This document shows positions 34,322 to 46,114 of a DNA stretch of 64,000 bases, in pieces. This DNA is from Selaginella moellendorffii (taxonomy: Eukaryota > Streptophyta > Lycopodiopsida > Selaginellales > Selaginellaceae), in assembly GCF_000143415.4 (NCBI RefSeq), contig NW_003314305.1:1504101-1568100 (forward strand), in the 5' to 3' direction. A program made the translations under genes and the position numbers. The notes under the pieces are model-generated. The model worked only from the letters and a program-made list of their open reading frames with translations, was not told where the DNA came from and made no database searches. Position 1 is the stretch's first letter. Every line of letters starts with the position of its first letter.

Positions 34322-35121
34322 TTTGCAAAACACAAATGTAAGAGAGAACAGAAGTGAAGAATGATAATTTCTAAGGACCTCTGCCTCCAACTTATATCCA
34401 ATGTTAATCAGCAATGAGAATACTAACAAGTCGTTAGTATCCAAGATAATCAGACTTATTAATAACAACCATTCCAAGCATATGCAATTTCGACAAGAGA
34501 CTGGAAGTCTTTGCCAACCTAACAGCAACAGATGACTAGTTATCTTCCAAGCATATGTATCTCAAACAATACGTGAAAAACACGTTGCGACTGTTGACTC
34601 AACAACGCTCCATCCAGCCCGTCATGACCTCAAAGGACTCGTAACAAAATCTTCTCAAAGGATGACCTTGACTGCCGTTCGGTTTATGGACAAGCCAGCT
34701 CGGCAGTCCGGGCCATGAGTTTTCTTCAATCATCGTTGCACGACGACAGACTGAGATCAATCCATGGGGTTCGAGAGTCATTATATTGGTTTCCTGGTAG
34801 ATTCATGTCATGCTCACTCTAGAACATTATTTCTAAGTTATGTCCTTGTAGTCATAAAGTCTCAAAACGATGATTACTTATCTGGCTTTTGAGTTGTGCT
34901 CAAGTTTGTGTTAATTTAAGTTCTTGGGCTAGATACAAGGTTAACTATGTTGCTTCTTTGGTTTTAACCAGAATTTATTTGAGTATCCAGGTCTGAAAGT
35001 GAAAGTAAGGCTAAACGTGAAACTCAATTTGTCCACCAGCATTTAAAACTCCCCAAACATGGTAAGAGGTTATGTTAACATATGATCAATCATTGGGGAA
35101 TTTAAGTAGAGTAATTTGATA

Positions 35122-35785
35122 CAAGTTCTAAGTTGATCTTCATCAGTCCAAAATGTTATTTTTTACCATTAAATATTTCCCTTTAAAACATTTATGATTC
35201 ATATGGAATAATGTATATAATTGTTAAACGCTTTAGGCAGAATAAAAATAATTAGCATCTTAATATGTGAATAAGGAAAAATGACAAATTAAGTTATCTG
35301 TTAAAATAATATATTTAATAAATATAAAAAGTCCCTTTGAAGTTCTAAAATTAAAAATAGTCTTTTAAAACATTTCAATTCATTCATATAATTTAAACTT
35401 AATTTTAAAATAAAATTGAATAATATCTATCTCAAGTTTTAAACAAAATCTTGTAAAAAATGACCTAGATGACAACTGTTGATATCCACTTGAATTTAAA
35501 TTTGGAACAATAAAATCATCTCACTTAGATCATCATCTCATAAGGAGGTTCACAAGTATGTCTTAGAATTGATCCCAAGAACATGACCAAATTATAAAAC
35601 GGAAATACACTTTTATTATTTTATGACAAAATGTTTCAAACTGGTAAATTATGGAAAACCATGTCTTTTAACATGTCTTTCTATCAATGTAACTTCTCAA
35701 AAAAGTAGTTGTCAACTTCACAATGGCAAATTGTGGTTCTTTCCATTCAGTATAAGCTACTCTTTGTCAATGAATTTGTTTGACA
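35122..35785. repeat. AT-rich flank of AUX/LAX copy 4
   Basis: No gene. It is the reverse complement of about 28780-29365. Confidence 0.7.
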
Positions 35786-36205
35786 ATGGGGAACACATTT
35801 GATTGTTAGCAGTTTCTTAATACGGCTTTATGGGATGGAGGCTCAAGCTTTGATGCTCGCTCAACATTAGCTCAACAAAGGTTTGTCATTCTTTAGTTCA
35901 GATCATCCAATTCATTCCATGTTGTTAAAATTTTTGCAAATTGCTCAAATTCTGCTCACAATTCCCTTTTCTTACACACAAGCAGGCCTACCCTCCTCAA
36001 TAGTATTTCAGGTGCTCCACTTACTAATGGATTGGTGGGGAGGCTACATAATTAATGTTCTCTACTTGACATATCAAGAGAAGCACAACCTTCTGTTCAC
36101 ACAACTGAAAGTGCAATACTTAGGTAGATTCTACTTTTAGTACTAAATTGGTGATTTGTTTTCTTCTTTTGCAGCTGCATGAGGTGTTGGGTGGGCTTCT
36201 AGGGA
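35786..36205 (+). pseudogene. AUX/LAX-like carrier, truncated copy 4
   Basis: Plus-strand exons 1-2 and the start of exon 3 of the carrier. They read MGNTFDC then TAG, AQILLTIPFSYTQAG and LHEVLGGLLG, then break off at about 36205. The TAG is the same as in copy 3, so the two derive from one already broken copy. Confidence 0.85.
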
Positions 36206-36603
36206 ATATAGAAAATGTGCATATCAATTAACGCAAAAACTTTAGATTATATATAAGAGCAAGTGGTCTGGATTGAACTAATTTGATGGCTATTAAATTT
36301 CTACTATGTTAATATTAGTATATAGCATCATAGCTATACACTTGAACCTCATACTTCTAACTTATAAAAATATAATTATATTTTAAATTGAAAAATAATT
36401 TTAGAATAATAAGATGAAGATCAAAATCCAAAATCACTACTTTATTTGTGAAAAACTTTGGTGAAAGTATAAACATAAAACATATAAACCCTTCTTCTTT
36501 CTTTTACATCATTTAATATAGAGGGTCATGAATTGTTAAACCACTACTAAATTTCTTGAGGTTTCGATCCACGCTTCTTTTGATAATAATCAAATGATTC
36601 TTC
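36206..36603. repeat. AT-rich 3' flank of the PPR gene
   Basis: No gene. Parts match 30346-30960. The PPR polyadenylation region should lie here. Confidence 0.5.
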
Positions 36604-38730
36604 TTAGTTTGCTTCGAAGATCTCAGCCAAGAGAACGTAGGCCGCCGTGTGATGCTCTTTCTCGCGATCCAGCCTCATCACTGCATCAAACGCCCTCTTC
36701 CCAATCTCCGAGTTCTTCCACTTCTGGCACGCACCCAGCACTGTCATCCAAGTCACCGCCGTGGCCTTCACCGGCATGCTCTCCACCACCTCCACCGCCT
36801 TGTCGATCTGGTTGGCGCGCCCCAGCAAATCGATCAAGCAGTTGTAGTGCTCAATCCCTGGCCGGATCCCAAACTTTGAGCTCTGCATCTCCAAGAAAAT
36901 CTCTCGGGCCTTGTCCACCAGCCCGGCTCGGCTGCAAGCGATTTGCAGCGACAGGAAAGTGATGGCGTTTGGACGAACTCCTGCTCGCACCATCCCCTTG
37001 AAGAGCTCGAAAACTCTTGAATGATCTCCCTGCCGGCTGTGTCCTGCCATGACTGCACTCCACATCTCGATCCCTCTCGACGAAGCCGAGTCGAAAACCA
37101 CCTGAGAGCCGACTGTGCTGCCACACTTCCCGTAGAGATCCACCAGGCTGCTTTGTATGTGAGCTTCCAGCTCCAGTCCCAGCCTACAAACGTCACCGTG
37201 GATTCTTTTTCCAGCTGCCAAGGCTGCCATGTCCGCTGCTGCCTGGATCACTGCTACGAAAGCCTGGGAGCTTGGAATCCATTCTTCGAAGTACCGCATT
37301 TGCGAGAAGAGCTCCAAGACCATCTTGGCCCTGTCGTTCTGCGCATAACCAAACATTAGAACTGTCCAAGAGACCAGATTGCGGTGCTTCATACCGTCGA
37401 AGACTCTTTGAGCGTCAGTCATGCTGCCACACTTCGCATAGACGTCGATCAGCGTGTTGGCCACCATGATATCCACGCCATGTTTTGCTGCCTCGGCGTC
37501 TACTCGAGAGTGTATAGCCATAGCCGTTTCCAGAGAGACCACCTTCGCCACCTTTCCATTGACGAACTGGCACTCTTCTTCCTCGGAGAAAGCACTGCAT
37601 GCTTCGAGTGCCGCTAGGAAGCTCGAGCGAACGGGCACGCAGCCTTCCGCGAGCATCGTCTCGAATAGTTTCAGCGCCGTCTTACCGTCTCCATTCTGTG
37701 CATACCCGAGAATGAGCGAATTCCACGACACAGTGTCGTGGATCTTCATCCTGTCAAACACCCTTCTCGCATCGCCCAGGCTCCGGCACTTGCAGTACAT
37801 GTCGACTAGAGAGCTTGCGACGCAAAGGTCCAGCTCAAGCCTGCTTCTCCAAGCCTGTACGTGGATAGCCATCCCAATCTCGAGCGAAGCCACTTTCCTG
37901 ACCTTGCCACCGAGAATGCCTTCAGCTTCTTTGTCAGCAAGAACGGTGCAGGCCTTGAGTACCGCGAGGAATGTAGATCGAACAGGTAAGCAATCCTTAG
38001 ACGACAACATGTAGCAAAATAACTCGAGAGCCAGCCTACCTTGACCGTTCTGTGCATATCCAAGTATCAGCGTGTTGTATAGCACCGAGCTCTTCTTTGG
38101 ACTCCTGTCAAACACCTCACGAGCATTGTCCATCGTCCCACACTTCGAGTACATATCTGCCAGAGTCGTGATCACGAATATATCTGAGTCGAAGCCGAGC
38201 CTGGCAGCCTGAGAGTGAAGAGCGATTCCCTTCTCCAGAGATACCATCTTCACAGGCCTCCCATCAGCTTGCTTTGCTTCTTCGTTTGCTGCGAGGCTTG
38301 TGCAGGCTTTGAGCGCAGCTACGAAGGCTTGAGCATTAGCAGCACAGCCTGTTAACTGCATCGCCTCGAACAGCTCGAGAGCTACTTTCCCCTGTCCATT
38401 CTGAGCGTAGCCGAGTATTAGCGCAGTCCACGAGACAACATCGTGCCGAACCATCTTATCGAAAATACTCCGAGCAGTCTCCATGCTCCCACACTTCGCG
38501 TACATATTCACCAGGCTGCTAGCTACGTAAATATGTGTGTCGGCGCCGCTCTCGGCAGCCTCAGCATGAAGCCTCCTTCCCATCTTCAAGTCCCCGGAGC
38601 TGCTCGCGGACTTCAGTTCCGCCAGCAACGTACTTATCCTCCTTGGCAGTCTTGACAGGCTTGTGCCTTGAAAGCTAGCAGCGTCTTTTGCTGGAGTAGC
38701 ACGCACTCGGCTAGATTCCATGCCTATCAT
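36604..38730 (-). CDS. PLS-type pentatricopeptide repeat (PPR) protein
   Basis: Intronless frame of 708 residues made almost wholly of PPR motifs in the P-L-S pattern typical of land-plant organelle RNA-binding proteins. Repeated signatures include SSLVNMYAKCGSMETAR, IFDKMVRHDVVSW, and ILGYAQNGQGKVALELFEAM, seen about every 100 residues, with intervening lysine-rich spacers. The C-terminus has an E-like segment (VTWMTVLGACQKWKNSEIGK) but stops at LAEIFEAN, with no E+ or DYW deaminase domain. It therefore could bind RNA but would need a partner for editing. An N-terminal targeting peptide is possible but not obvious. The ATG at 38730 overlaps the end of the tRNase Z reading frame; a second ATG is at 38721. 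Confidence 0.9.
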   Translation of the reverse strand: MIGMESSRVRATPAKDAASFQGTSLSRLPRRISTLLAELKSASSSGDLKMGRRLHAEAAESGADTHIYVASSLVNMYAKCGSMETARSIFDKMVRHDVVSWTALILGYAQNGQGKVALELFEAMQLTGCAANAQAFVAALKACTSLAANEEAKQADGRPVKMVSLEKGIALHSQAARLGFDSDIFVITTLADMYSKCGTMDNAREVFDRSPKKSSVLYNTLILGYAQNGQGRLALELFCYMLSSKDCLPVRSTFLAVLKACTVLADKEAEGILGGKVRKVASLEIGMAIHVQAWRSRLELDLCVASSLVDMYCKCRSLGDARRVFDRMKIHDTVSWNSLILGYAQNGDGKTALKLFETMLAEGCVPVRSSFLAALEACSAFSEEEECQFVNGKVAKVVSLETAMAIHSRVDAEAAKHGVDIMVANTLIDVYAKCGSMTDAQRVFDGMKHRNLVSWTVLMFGYAQNDRAKMVLELFSQMRYFEEWIPSSQAFVAVIQAAADMAALAAGKRIHGDVCRLGLELEAHIQSSLVDLYGKCGSTVGSQVVFDSASSRGIEMWSAVMAGHSRQGDHSRVFELFKGMVRAGVRPNAITFLSLQIACSRAGLVDKAREIFLEMQSSKFGIRPGIEHYNCLIDLLGRANQIDKAVEVVESMPVKATAVTWMTVLGACQKWKNSEIGKRAFDAVMRLDREKEHHTAAYVLLAEIFEAN

Positions 38731-40126
38731 AGGCTCAATGAGAGGAAATCCTCTGCCAGAACAACGCTGTCCCTTCCAAACGCACGCTTGGCCGGATCAA
38801 GATAAGCCGTCGCAGGAAGTTTTGAAGTCCCCTAGAAGCGGATGCAAAAATAAGTTTCAGACAATATACAGAAGAGGCAATCGGGAAGACTCACAGCGTT
38901 TCGGTTCAAATGTGTTAGAACCAGCACCTTGGCATTCATAGATTTCGCAAAACTTCCGGCCATTTCTGCAAGGAAACGTTTGTTCACCTCCACAAACACA
39001 GTGAAAGAACTACCTGGAGTCGAGTGAGTTTCCTTGTTACAATTACCAAGTGTTGCCTCGTGCACCACAACATCGGCATCTCTGCCTGCTGTGGTGAGAG
39101 CTTTTGAGTTGGCTGTGTCACCAAGAATCACTGCAAAAGAATTTAACTTCGTATAGTTCGTGTATAACACGAACTTACCAACTTTTCGGCTTCCTCTGGT
39201 AGTTTCGCCAGCGCTTTCTTTTTCCGCCTCGCTGACAGAAGAAAGAACGTCACTTGGAGAATGTAAGAAGACTCATCTACCTCTTGACTTCTGTTAGCAC
39301 ATATCCCCAACAGGGAACATTGTGGGTCAACAAACCAGCTTTGATGTCAAGCGTTTCGTCTTGAAGTCTGCATCATCAAAAGAAAATAAAAACCGACAGA
39401 GAGTTGAAAAGGTTGCATACACATGCCAAACACCGTCTCCAGAGCAGCTTATATCATTTCCCGGTAATTCATCGTCGTGAGGATTAGCTGGGACATGCAA
39501 GGACGCAACTCGTTCCAAGCTCTTTTCCTTAAGAAAAAAAAGAAAAAAAGGCTTGAATCACAACAAAATCTGGAGATCTCGTGCACACCTGAGTAAGGAT
39601 GAGCTCATGGACTTTGTACTTGGATGGAACTTTCGCACGGCACGACTTTAAGCTCATGCGCAGCCAGTCGCGAATTCCTTGGGGTCCATAAATCTCCGCA
39701 TTGACTCTAAACTTGGCAGCACACAGCAATGCTACAAAGAAAACAAAAAACAAAATGCTGTAAAGAATCGCAAAACGAATCGCCAAGAACAACGTACCTG
39801 GAAGTCCCCAGACCTACACGACAGAGAAAGGAAGGAAAAAAGAGTCACAGTGAGCTGCTCGAATCGAATCGCGCAAAATCCTTACGTGATCCCCGTGCAT
39901 ATGCGTGATGAAGATCCTGTCAATCGCGCTGCCGGAATGCCGCGATTCCTGCAGCTGCCGGAACGATCCCTCGGCGCAGTCGAATAGCTGCATAATCTTC
40001 CCTGAGAAACCAAAATCTCACACAAAGAATGCTCGCGCTCGAAATCTCACCTATTTTGAGCAGCACACACGAAGAATTCCTCCGCGGGGATGGATTCGCC
40101 GCAGTGCCGAGAAACACGAGCTCCAT
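38727..40126 (-). CDS. Short-form tRNase Z (tRNA 3'-end endonuclease)
   Basis: Metallo-beta-lactamase-fold nuclease that removes 3' trailers from tRNA precursors. Ten short exons: 40126-40051, 40001-39886, 39813-39798, 39731-39589, 39527-39421, 39367-39281, 39231-39179, 39130-39014, 38965-38895 and 38832-38727. It starts MELVFLGTAANPSPRRNSS; an in-frame ATG at 40156 is also possible. The zinc motif HMHGDH is at residues 59-64. GDTANS, VHEATL and VLTHL follow in the expected order. The third exon is only 16 nt. The final exon would end VVLAEDFLSLSL, as in the family, only if one base of an A5 run (38820-38824) is ignored. As read, the frame stops near 38797. This is a real frameshift or a sequence error. 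Confidence 0.85.
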
Positions 40127-40706
40127 TGCGCGGCGCCTCCCCGCCATTCTCCCCACCCTGCTCTAGGGTTTAGGGCTTATCGAAGAGTTGACCTAAGGGC
40201 TTATGGTCAATGGAGAGTTGACCAATCCATGGTTCGAATCCTACCTAGCAACCCGTCAAACGAAACGAGTTTTTGCCATATCTTCACGTGGCGCTCAACA
40301 CTACACGCGGAAATTCGCCGCTCTCCGTTGACTAGTCAGCAATTTGGTCCTGGACCGTCGGATCTAATCGCCACGCGCGCTGGGCCGTCGGATCAAGAAC
40401 AATTCCATTAGCCCTAGGAAGCTTTCCTCTTCCCTCTCTCTTTGTCGCGTCAGTCCTGGATTGCTGATCGATCCTTAGCTTAGGTATCGGGAGAATGAGA
40501 AATCTGTGACGGATTCTCTCGCGAGGAGTCAGGTCTGCGAGGGATTTGATTGAGCGAGCATCGCATCGAGAAAATGCGGAGATCCAGCTGGGGAATCGCT
40601 GGCCTCTTTCGTGAGTGGAGATTCTCGCTGTTCTAAGGTGGGCAAGGTTTCTTGTTCCAGAGGGGAAGTTTCGGGCGAGGAGCTCCTCTGGGATTTCTTT
40701 CTAGCC
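40127..40706. promoter_or_regulatory. Bidirectional promoter region between tRNase Z and MED26
   Basis: The two genes diverge here. A telo-box-type string CTAGGGTTTAGGG lies at 40163-40175, close to the tRNase Z start. Such elements are common in promoters of plant housekeeping and translation-related genes. Nothing else specific is visible. Confidence 0.55.
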
Positions 40707-42528
40707 ATGGGCGGAGGAGAGAAATTGGAGTTTTGGCGATCTTTCTTCAGGGATTTGGAGCACGATCTCTGGACGGTGATCGACCGGGGCATCGCGATCG
40801 CGGCGGCGGACTTCCCCGACAAGCTTAGGGAGAGGCGCGATGGGATCGCCGAGAAGCTATTTCAGCAAATCGCTTGCCGGGCGGGGCCGATCGAGGAGGA
40901 GGAGGAGGAGGCCGCGGTGCTACGGGGATCGGTGAGCCGCCACAGCGAAATCTCTCCAGCCATCACGGCGTGCGATCACGAGTATGGGAATTCCGTGATG
41001 GACATGGGCAGTGGGAATCGCGAGGGCGATGTCAAGGAAGTTTTCAAGATTAAAAAGGAGCTGGTAGATCTTGATAAGGTATGCAAGGATTTCTTCTTCT
41101 CCCTCTTCTCTCCATTTTTTTTCATTCTTTCCTCTCCTTTCTCTCTCTCTCTCTCTTCATTCTTCTTGCTCTTTCTTTTTGCCTTTGTCCTCACGCGTTG
41201 TCTCCCTTGTGACAGAACGATGACGACATTTTAGAACTTCTTGTGCGATTGACAGATTTAAATCTCTCGATCGAGACTCTGAAGGTAAACAAGAGAATTC
41301 GTTACTAGGGGGATTTTTTTTCTTTCTTTCTTTCACTCGAGAAGCTCTTGGGATTCACGCGGTTGTTTTATTCTTTGATATGTTTTCCAGGCGACTGAGA
41401 TTGGCAAGCCTGTGAACAATCTGCGGAGACACGGCTGCGATCAAATAAAGTCGGCCGCCAGGAAACTTATCCGGTAAAAAGAAGACAAGCAAAGAGTTGA
41501 GGATGATGGATCAAAGTTTCTTTCACTGCAGATCGTGGAAGGCTGTAGCCGACGAATGGGCCAAAAGTCTAGACGACGTGCAAGGTCTGCTAGTTGCTCT
41601 TGCAAGTTTTTGTTTTTCCTCGTGTTCTAGAGTTTGATTTGGAAACGAATTGTGGTTTTCTCACAGGAAACGATGAACAATGCACACCGGCACCACCACC
41701 CATTGACGAAGACGAGCTCTTCGCGACCACTTTCGAGATGACAAAGGTTTGCAAAGAATTTTTCTATTCCATTTTCTGAGCGCTCTTGTTTGGATATGAT
41801 CGCAGCTCATAGATCTCATGGATAATAGCATGGATAACAACATGGGTGAGTTTCATATCCTTGTCACACGAGATTCTTGCCGCCTCATGCGTTACGTTAA
41901 TGGAGTGACTCATCGCTTTTTCGTTTTTGTCTTTCTTTTTTTATCGTTTCCTCAGCGACGGGGTGCTCGATCTCGGCGGACGAATCGCCACTCAACTCAT
42001 CGAGCCGCGCCTCGCACTCACCGATGCCAGTGTCCCCATTTTACAATAATTCTGGGGACCACTTCCGGCCGAGCGGACTTAAACATGCCAGGAAAGATGA
42101 AAGGAAGCCACCGATGCTGGATGCCTCCTTCCACAGAAAAAAAGAGAGGCCACAGCAACAATCGGTACAGTTTGGTCGCTAAAGACTAGAATTCCTTGGT
42201 CTTCTCACACTCTCCTTTGTTTTTTCTTCGTTTTTTCTCCAGAGACGAGAAAGTGATCATCCTGAGAATGACAAGCTCGCGGCCGCAAAACGTAAACTGC
42301 AAGAAGGCTACCAACGAGCAGAAACTGGTAATTTCTTTTGCTTTTTCTAGTTCCCAACTTTTTACGTTTTGTTTCTCTTTTTCAGCTAAGAAGAACCGGA
42401 CTGTTCAAGTCATGGATTTGATGGATCTTCCCAAAGGAACGGGAGGGCCAAAGGCAGTAAAACGGGCTCCCGGTGGAACGAATAACAGTAATAACAAGCC
42501 TCCTCACGGTTTGCCACACCGAAGGTGA
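40707..42528 (+). CDS. MED26: Mediator subunit 26-like protein (TFIIS N-terminal domain)
   Basis: Nine exons (40707-41078, 41216-41284, 41391-41473, 41532-41584, 41667-41746, 41806-41845, 41956-42164, 42243-42327, 42386-42528) sum to 1134 nt, coding for 377 residues. The N-terminus MGGGEKLEFWRSFF and VIDRGIAIAAADFP match plant MED26. Residues about 125-180 form the TFIIS N-terminal (LW) helical bundle with ATEIGKPVNNLRRHGCDQI. The C-terminus has AAAKRKLQEGYQRAE and KKNRTVQVMDLMDLP, diagnostic of plant Med26. The protein links Mediator to RNA polymerase II elongation factors in the nucleus. It converges with APC2 downstream. Confidence 0.9.
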
Positions 42529-42789
42529 AATTCTGGCAAATTTTTCTACGTGTAGCAGGATGAGAGACAATCTGTACAATAGTAAAAGAAAAAAGATTAA
42601 ATATACAATCTATGCTCTAGACCAAAGCTCTAGAAGCTAGAAGTTTTAATAAACTTCCTAGACTCGTGGAGCTTCTCAAACCTCAGAAAGAAGAAAGGAT
42701 TTGATTGGAAGGGTGATCTTCCCAAAGAACTGCGTGAAACTTTAACCAACTTTATCCCTTGGAAAGAACAAAGGCCTACCTTTTGATTT
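42529..42789. other. Convergent 3' intergenic region MED26/APC2
   Basis: 260 bp between two tail-to-tail genes. It should contain both polyadenylation regions. No further feature seen. Confidence 0.6.
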
Positions 42790-45700
42790 TCATTGCTTCC
42801 GCCGGTAGACTCCCTCTCTAAATTCCAGCTTTTCGTCGGCGATCAAACTTCCAAGGAATCCCTGTAGCTGCTGGAGTGTCTTGTCGTAGGGAGGATCCGA
42901 GACAAACATCTGCTCGACATCATATATCAAACACTTTAATCTATGACATAGAACTTGAGGAGGAGGAGTACCTTCAGCATATTGTGGATCCGATCCAGCG
43001 GGAGAGATTCCAAGTTTGTAAGCATTCCAACGATGTAAGACTGGATCAAAAATGTTAGACACCGATTATATGGATGAAGAGAACAAGCTCTACAAACCTC
43101 GTAGACGTTCATCTCTTGCTGCCATTGATCTTCCATGGGTGTTACGGCACTCTGCCCGTCCTCCTCCTCGAGCAGCGGTACAGCCGCTTCTGTTGGAGCA
43201 GACGCCCCTCTCTGGCCGCCATCGCCAATAGTCTCCACTACCTGATAGAAAACCTCACCATCTTTGTCTCCGTGCGATTCTACAAGAACACCCTGTGTCC
43301 CAGCTTAACAAAAGTTACTATTTTGATGGAAGAGTAAGCTCACCTGATTGATCCACAATACAATCCGCCGTCTAAGCGTTGTGACGGGGATTCCAGACGC
43401 TGCAGCTAGCTCCGAGGCTGACCATCTGCGAACCATGCATCAGAAGCATTGAAGAAATGGCTAAGACGCACCTGGAGCAGCTCTCAAACTTCAAAATAAT
43501 AGACGCTTGCATTGGTGAAACCACAAACTGAGCCGAACGGTCCTCAAATTGGAGCTCCAGCTGCATTTGTTATCCTTCAGTATTTGCAGAAGGAAAGCGG
43601 AAATACTTTTCTCACCTTGACAGTGCCTAAATGTTTCTTCCACTGCAGCTTCCGAGGAGCTTTTACAGTGTGGTATTGCTGAGCATAGTCGTCTAGCAGC
43701 TTATCAACGAAGTCGGGAACTTGGAGAGTCTCCGTCTGTTACGATCCATGCAAAACATATCAGTACCAGATGAGAGTGAGAGCAAACGCTTACTTGGAAA
43801 GGAGGCCAGAACAGCGAGGAAATAACAGTGGCATCAACGTTGTGCAAAGTTAACTCCTCGCCTTTCTGAAACGTTTCCTGCGGTTTTCCTTTTGCTTTTA
43901 TGTTCGAGTTTATGCGCTTAGAGTCCGCCAGATCCTTCAACATGATCTCGCAGCTGTGCATGTTGTTCTCTCCGAATCTCAGCTGTGGCACATATGTCAG
44001 ACAGGTACAAAGGATAGCGCAAGAAATACTACCTTCAAAAGCTCGAGCGTTCGAATTTCCCTGTCAGTGTCGTAATCTGACTTGTTCAACAGTTTCTCCG
44101 CCAACATCACCCTGTATTCGTTGACAAAAAGCTCCTTCGAGCCATATATTCCCACCAACATACTGATAATATCCATCGATCTTCGACTCTTGCTAGTTCG
44201 TGATAAGTCGGCTTCCACAGGATCCGGCTCCCACCTATAACATGACAGTTTTTAGATGCGTCGGTATGGTATGATGTGTAGTTTAGTTACCTTTGTGCAG
44301 CAGCCCAAGCCTCTTCACCATCGAGTTCTCCCTCTTCATCGCTGTCCGCATTTTCTACAGTCGTAGTTCCCCGACTGAGTTCCTCAAGGAGGCCTTCTCC
44401 GCCACCTGCGACGGTCGTGCCACTTGTTGTTGCTGTGTCGTCGGTCAGCATAGTGACTATACAGCGAATTGTATCTTTCCTTCCCCGTAAGTACTCTCTG
44501 ATAGGTTCGCCGACGGCCTCGAGAATTACTCCAGTCGGATCCATGGTTCTAAGCGCTTTGATAGTCGAGACATACTGTGTCAATATGTCCGTGGTGGCCG
44601 CTCCAGCCGTAAGAAGTCGTTGTTTCAATGCCAAACGAAAGGACTTTACGAGCTTGGAGTGTTCCCCGGTATTTGCAAGGCACTGCCGCAAGTCTTCAAT
44701 AGCTGGAAGGCTGAGATGGACTCAAAACATTAGACAAAATAGCGTGTGACTTGCCTGTCAGGGTAGTCCACAATAACGTCAAAAAGTTCGCTGATTCGCA
44801 AATCACCTAGTGTTTCGTATGTAAAGAACTGAAGCCTTAGTCGCCATCTTATAATTCGCTCTTTGGAAAGATCTGAGAGTGTGGAGGACGAAGCCAGCGG
44901 CGAAGGAGTAGCGGGCAAAGGCGACAAGCTTGAACTCCCCGCGGAAGATTCCAGAATGGCACTTAAGAACCGCATAGGCACAGCCTACGCAAGTAAAAGT
45001 TTCAGAAAAAGAAAAACCAAAATGTAATTTTTTATATGCTACCTCAATCCAATGACGAATAGGTCCCAGGACAGGCTTCTCATAGCGCTTATCAGCTATG
45101 GAGTAGATTTTTTTCTGCAACCAAAGCAGGAGTTGAGTTCTCTAAATCGAGCTGCAAGAACTTACCTTTAACAGAGACAAAATCGCTGATGCATAAGCTT
45201 CCTCACATAAAGCAGCAAAACCAAGGTCTCTGAGACGCTTCACAACGTTTCTGACTGAAACCGAGTCCTCACTGACTTCTGTAGCTTCGGCTTCACCTTT
45301 GCAGGGACTTTCCACCCCAAGCACGTCCATATCTTCGACATCCGTAGAGGCCTCACAATCTTCGTCGTCAGAGTTGCAAGGCCGCTTCCGAAAGGATCCA
45401 CTAAACTCTTCCAAGCGAGCGGTGAAATAAAGCTTTAGCAAATCTGCAACAAGAGAAAAGCAAAACTTTTTCTCAGTCCAAATGACAATGCTTAACAAAC
45501 CTGAGAAGTACGAAGGTGAAGTCGTGAGAAGCAACGCAGTGACCGTTGTCTGGTGCGACGTAAGAATTTGAGAGCCATTTACGCTCGCGTTGGTTTCCAA
45601 AGCTTTGATCAACGCATTCAGACCATCCTCTTGAGAAACTTTCTTCGAGCATAGTTTCTCGAGTGCCACAGGTAGTGAAGAATGTATCCACTCGTTCAGC

Positions 45701-46114
45701 TGCAACGCAAAGAGGAAAGAAAAACAAAAAGAAATTTTCAAGCGTCAGCAATCCACGAACCACGAACCTGTTTGGTATCAGAATTTTCCTTGACGCTCAA
45801 AAAATCGGTGAAATGTGACCAAAACTCTGGAATGTAATTCTCTTTGAGTGATCTCTAGAGAAGCAAAACCTGAGGCAAGCTCACAAAATGCCGCTAGAAA
45901 TTCCATCAAGTACCTCAAGCTCGTCCATGAAGTGCTGCATTACGACCTCACCGAGGCCACGCTCACACAGGAATCGAAGACTCCTCGAGACATCCTGCCC
46001 CTTGAAACCCGCCGATCCCTTACGCCGCCCCGGCCGCTGCTGCTGGATTGGAGAATCGAGAGCCGACGCGCAGTAGATCTTCCATGCCTGCGCGATCTCG
46101 CGAAGCTGGGCCAT
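42790..46114 (-). CDS. APC2: Anaphase-promoting complex subunit 2 (cullin-like)
   Basis: Many-exon minus-strand gene starting MAQLREIAQAWKIYC at 46114. The central exon at 44287-44700 carries the signature STIKALRTMDPTGVILEAVG and REYLRGRKDTIRCIVTMLTD, strongly conserved in APC2. Downstream exons give DIISMLVGIYGSKELFVNEY, MLAEKLL, NSDVxxDxR-like SDYDTDREIRTLELLKLRFG, CEIMLKDLADSKRIN, the cullin core ASELAAASGIPVTTLRRRI, and the C-terminal winged helix ending YDKTLQQLQGFLGSL and a TGA at 42790. APC2 is the scaffold of the mitotic ubiquitin ligase and binds the APC11 RING protein. No internal stop was noticed in the joined exons. Introns are about 45-60 bp. Confidence 0.9.

Larger units (their letters stand above)
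31022..35121. repeat. Large direct duplication, copy 2 (partner 8089-12217)
   Basis: Same content and orientation as 8089-12217. The core from about 31500 to 34715 appears identical apart from a 33-bp deletion near 32923. Both outer parts differ by scattered substitutions and small indels. The left end joins a PPR 3' fragment; the right end joins the flank of AUX/LAX copy 4. Confidence 0.85.

Noticed and set aside
40976-41194. Lys/Glu/Arg-rich minus-strand open stretch
   Set aside because: It is the complement of a CT-rich intron in MED26.
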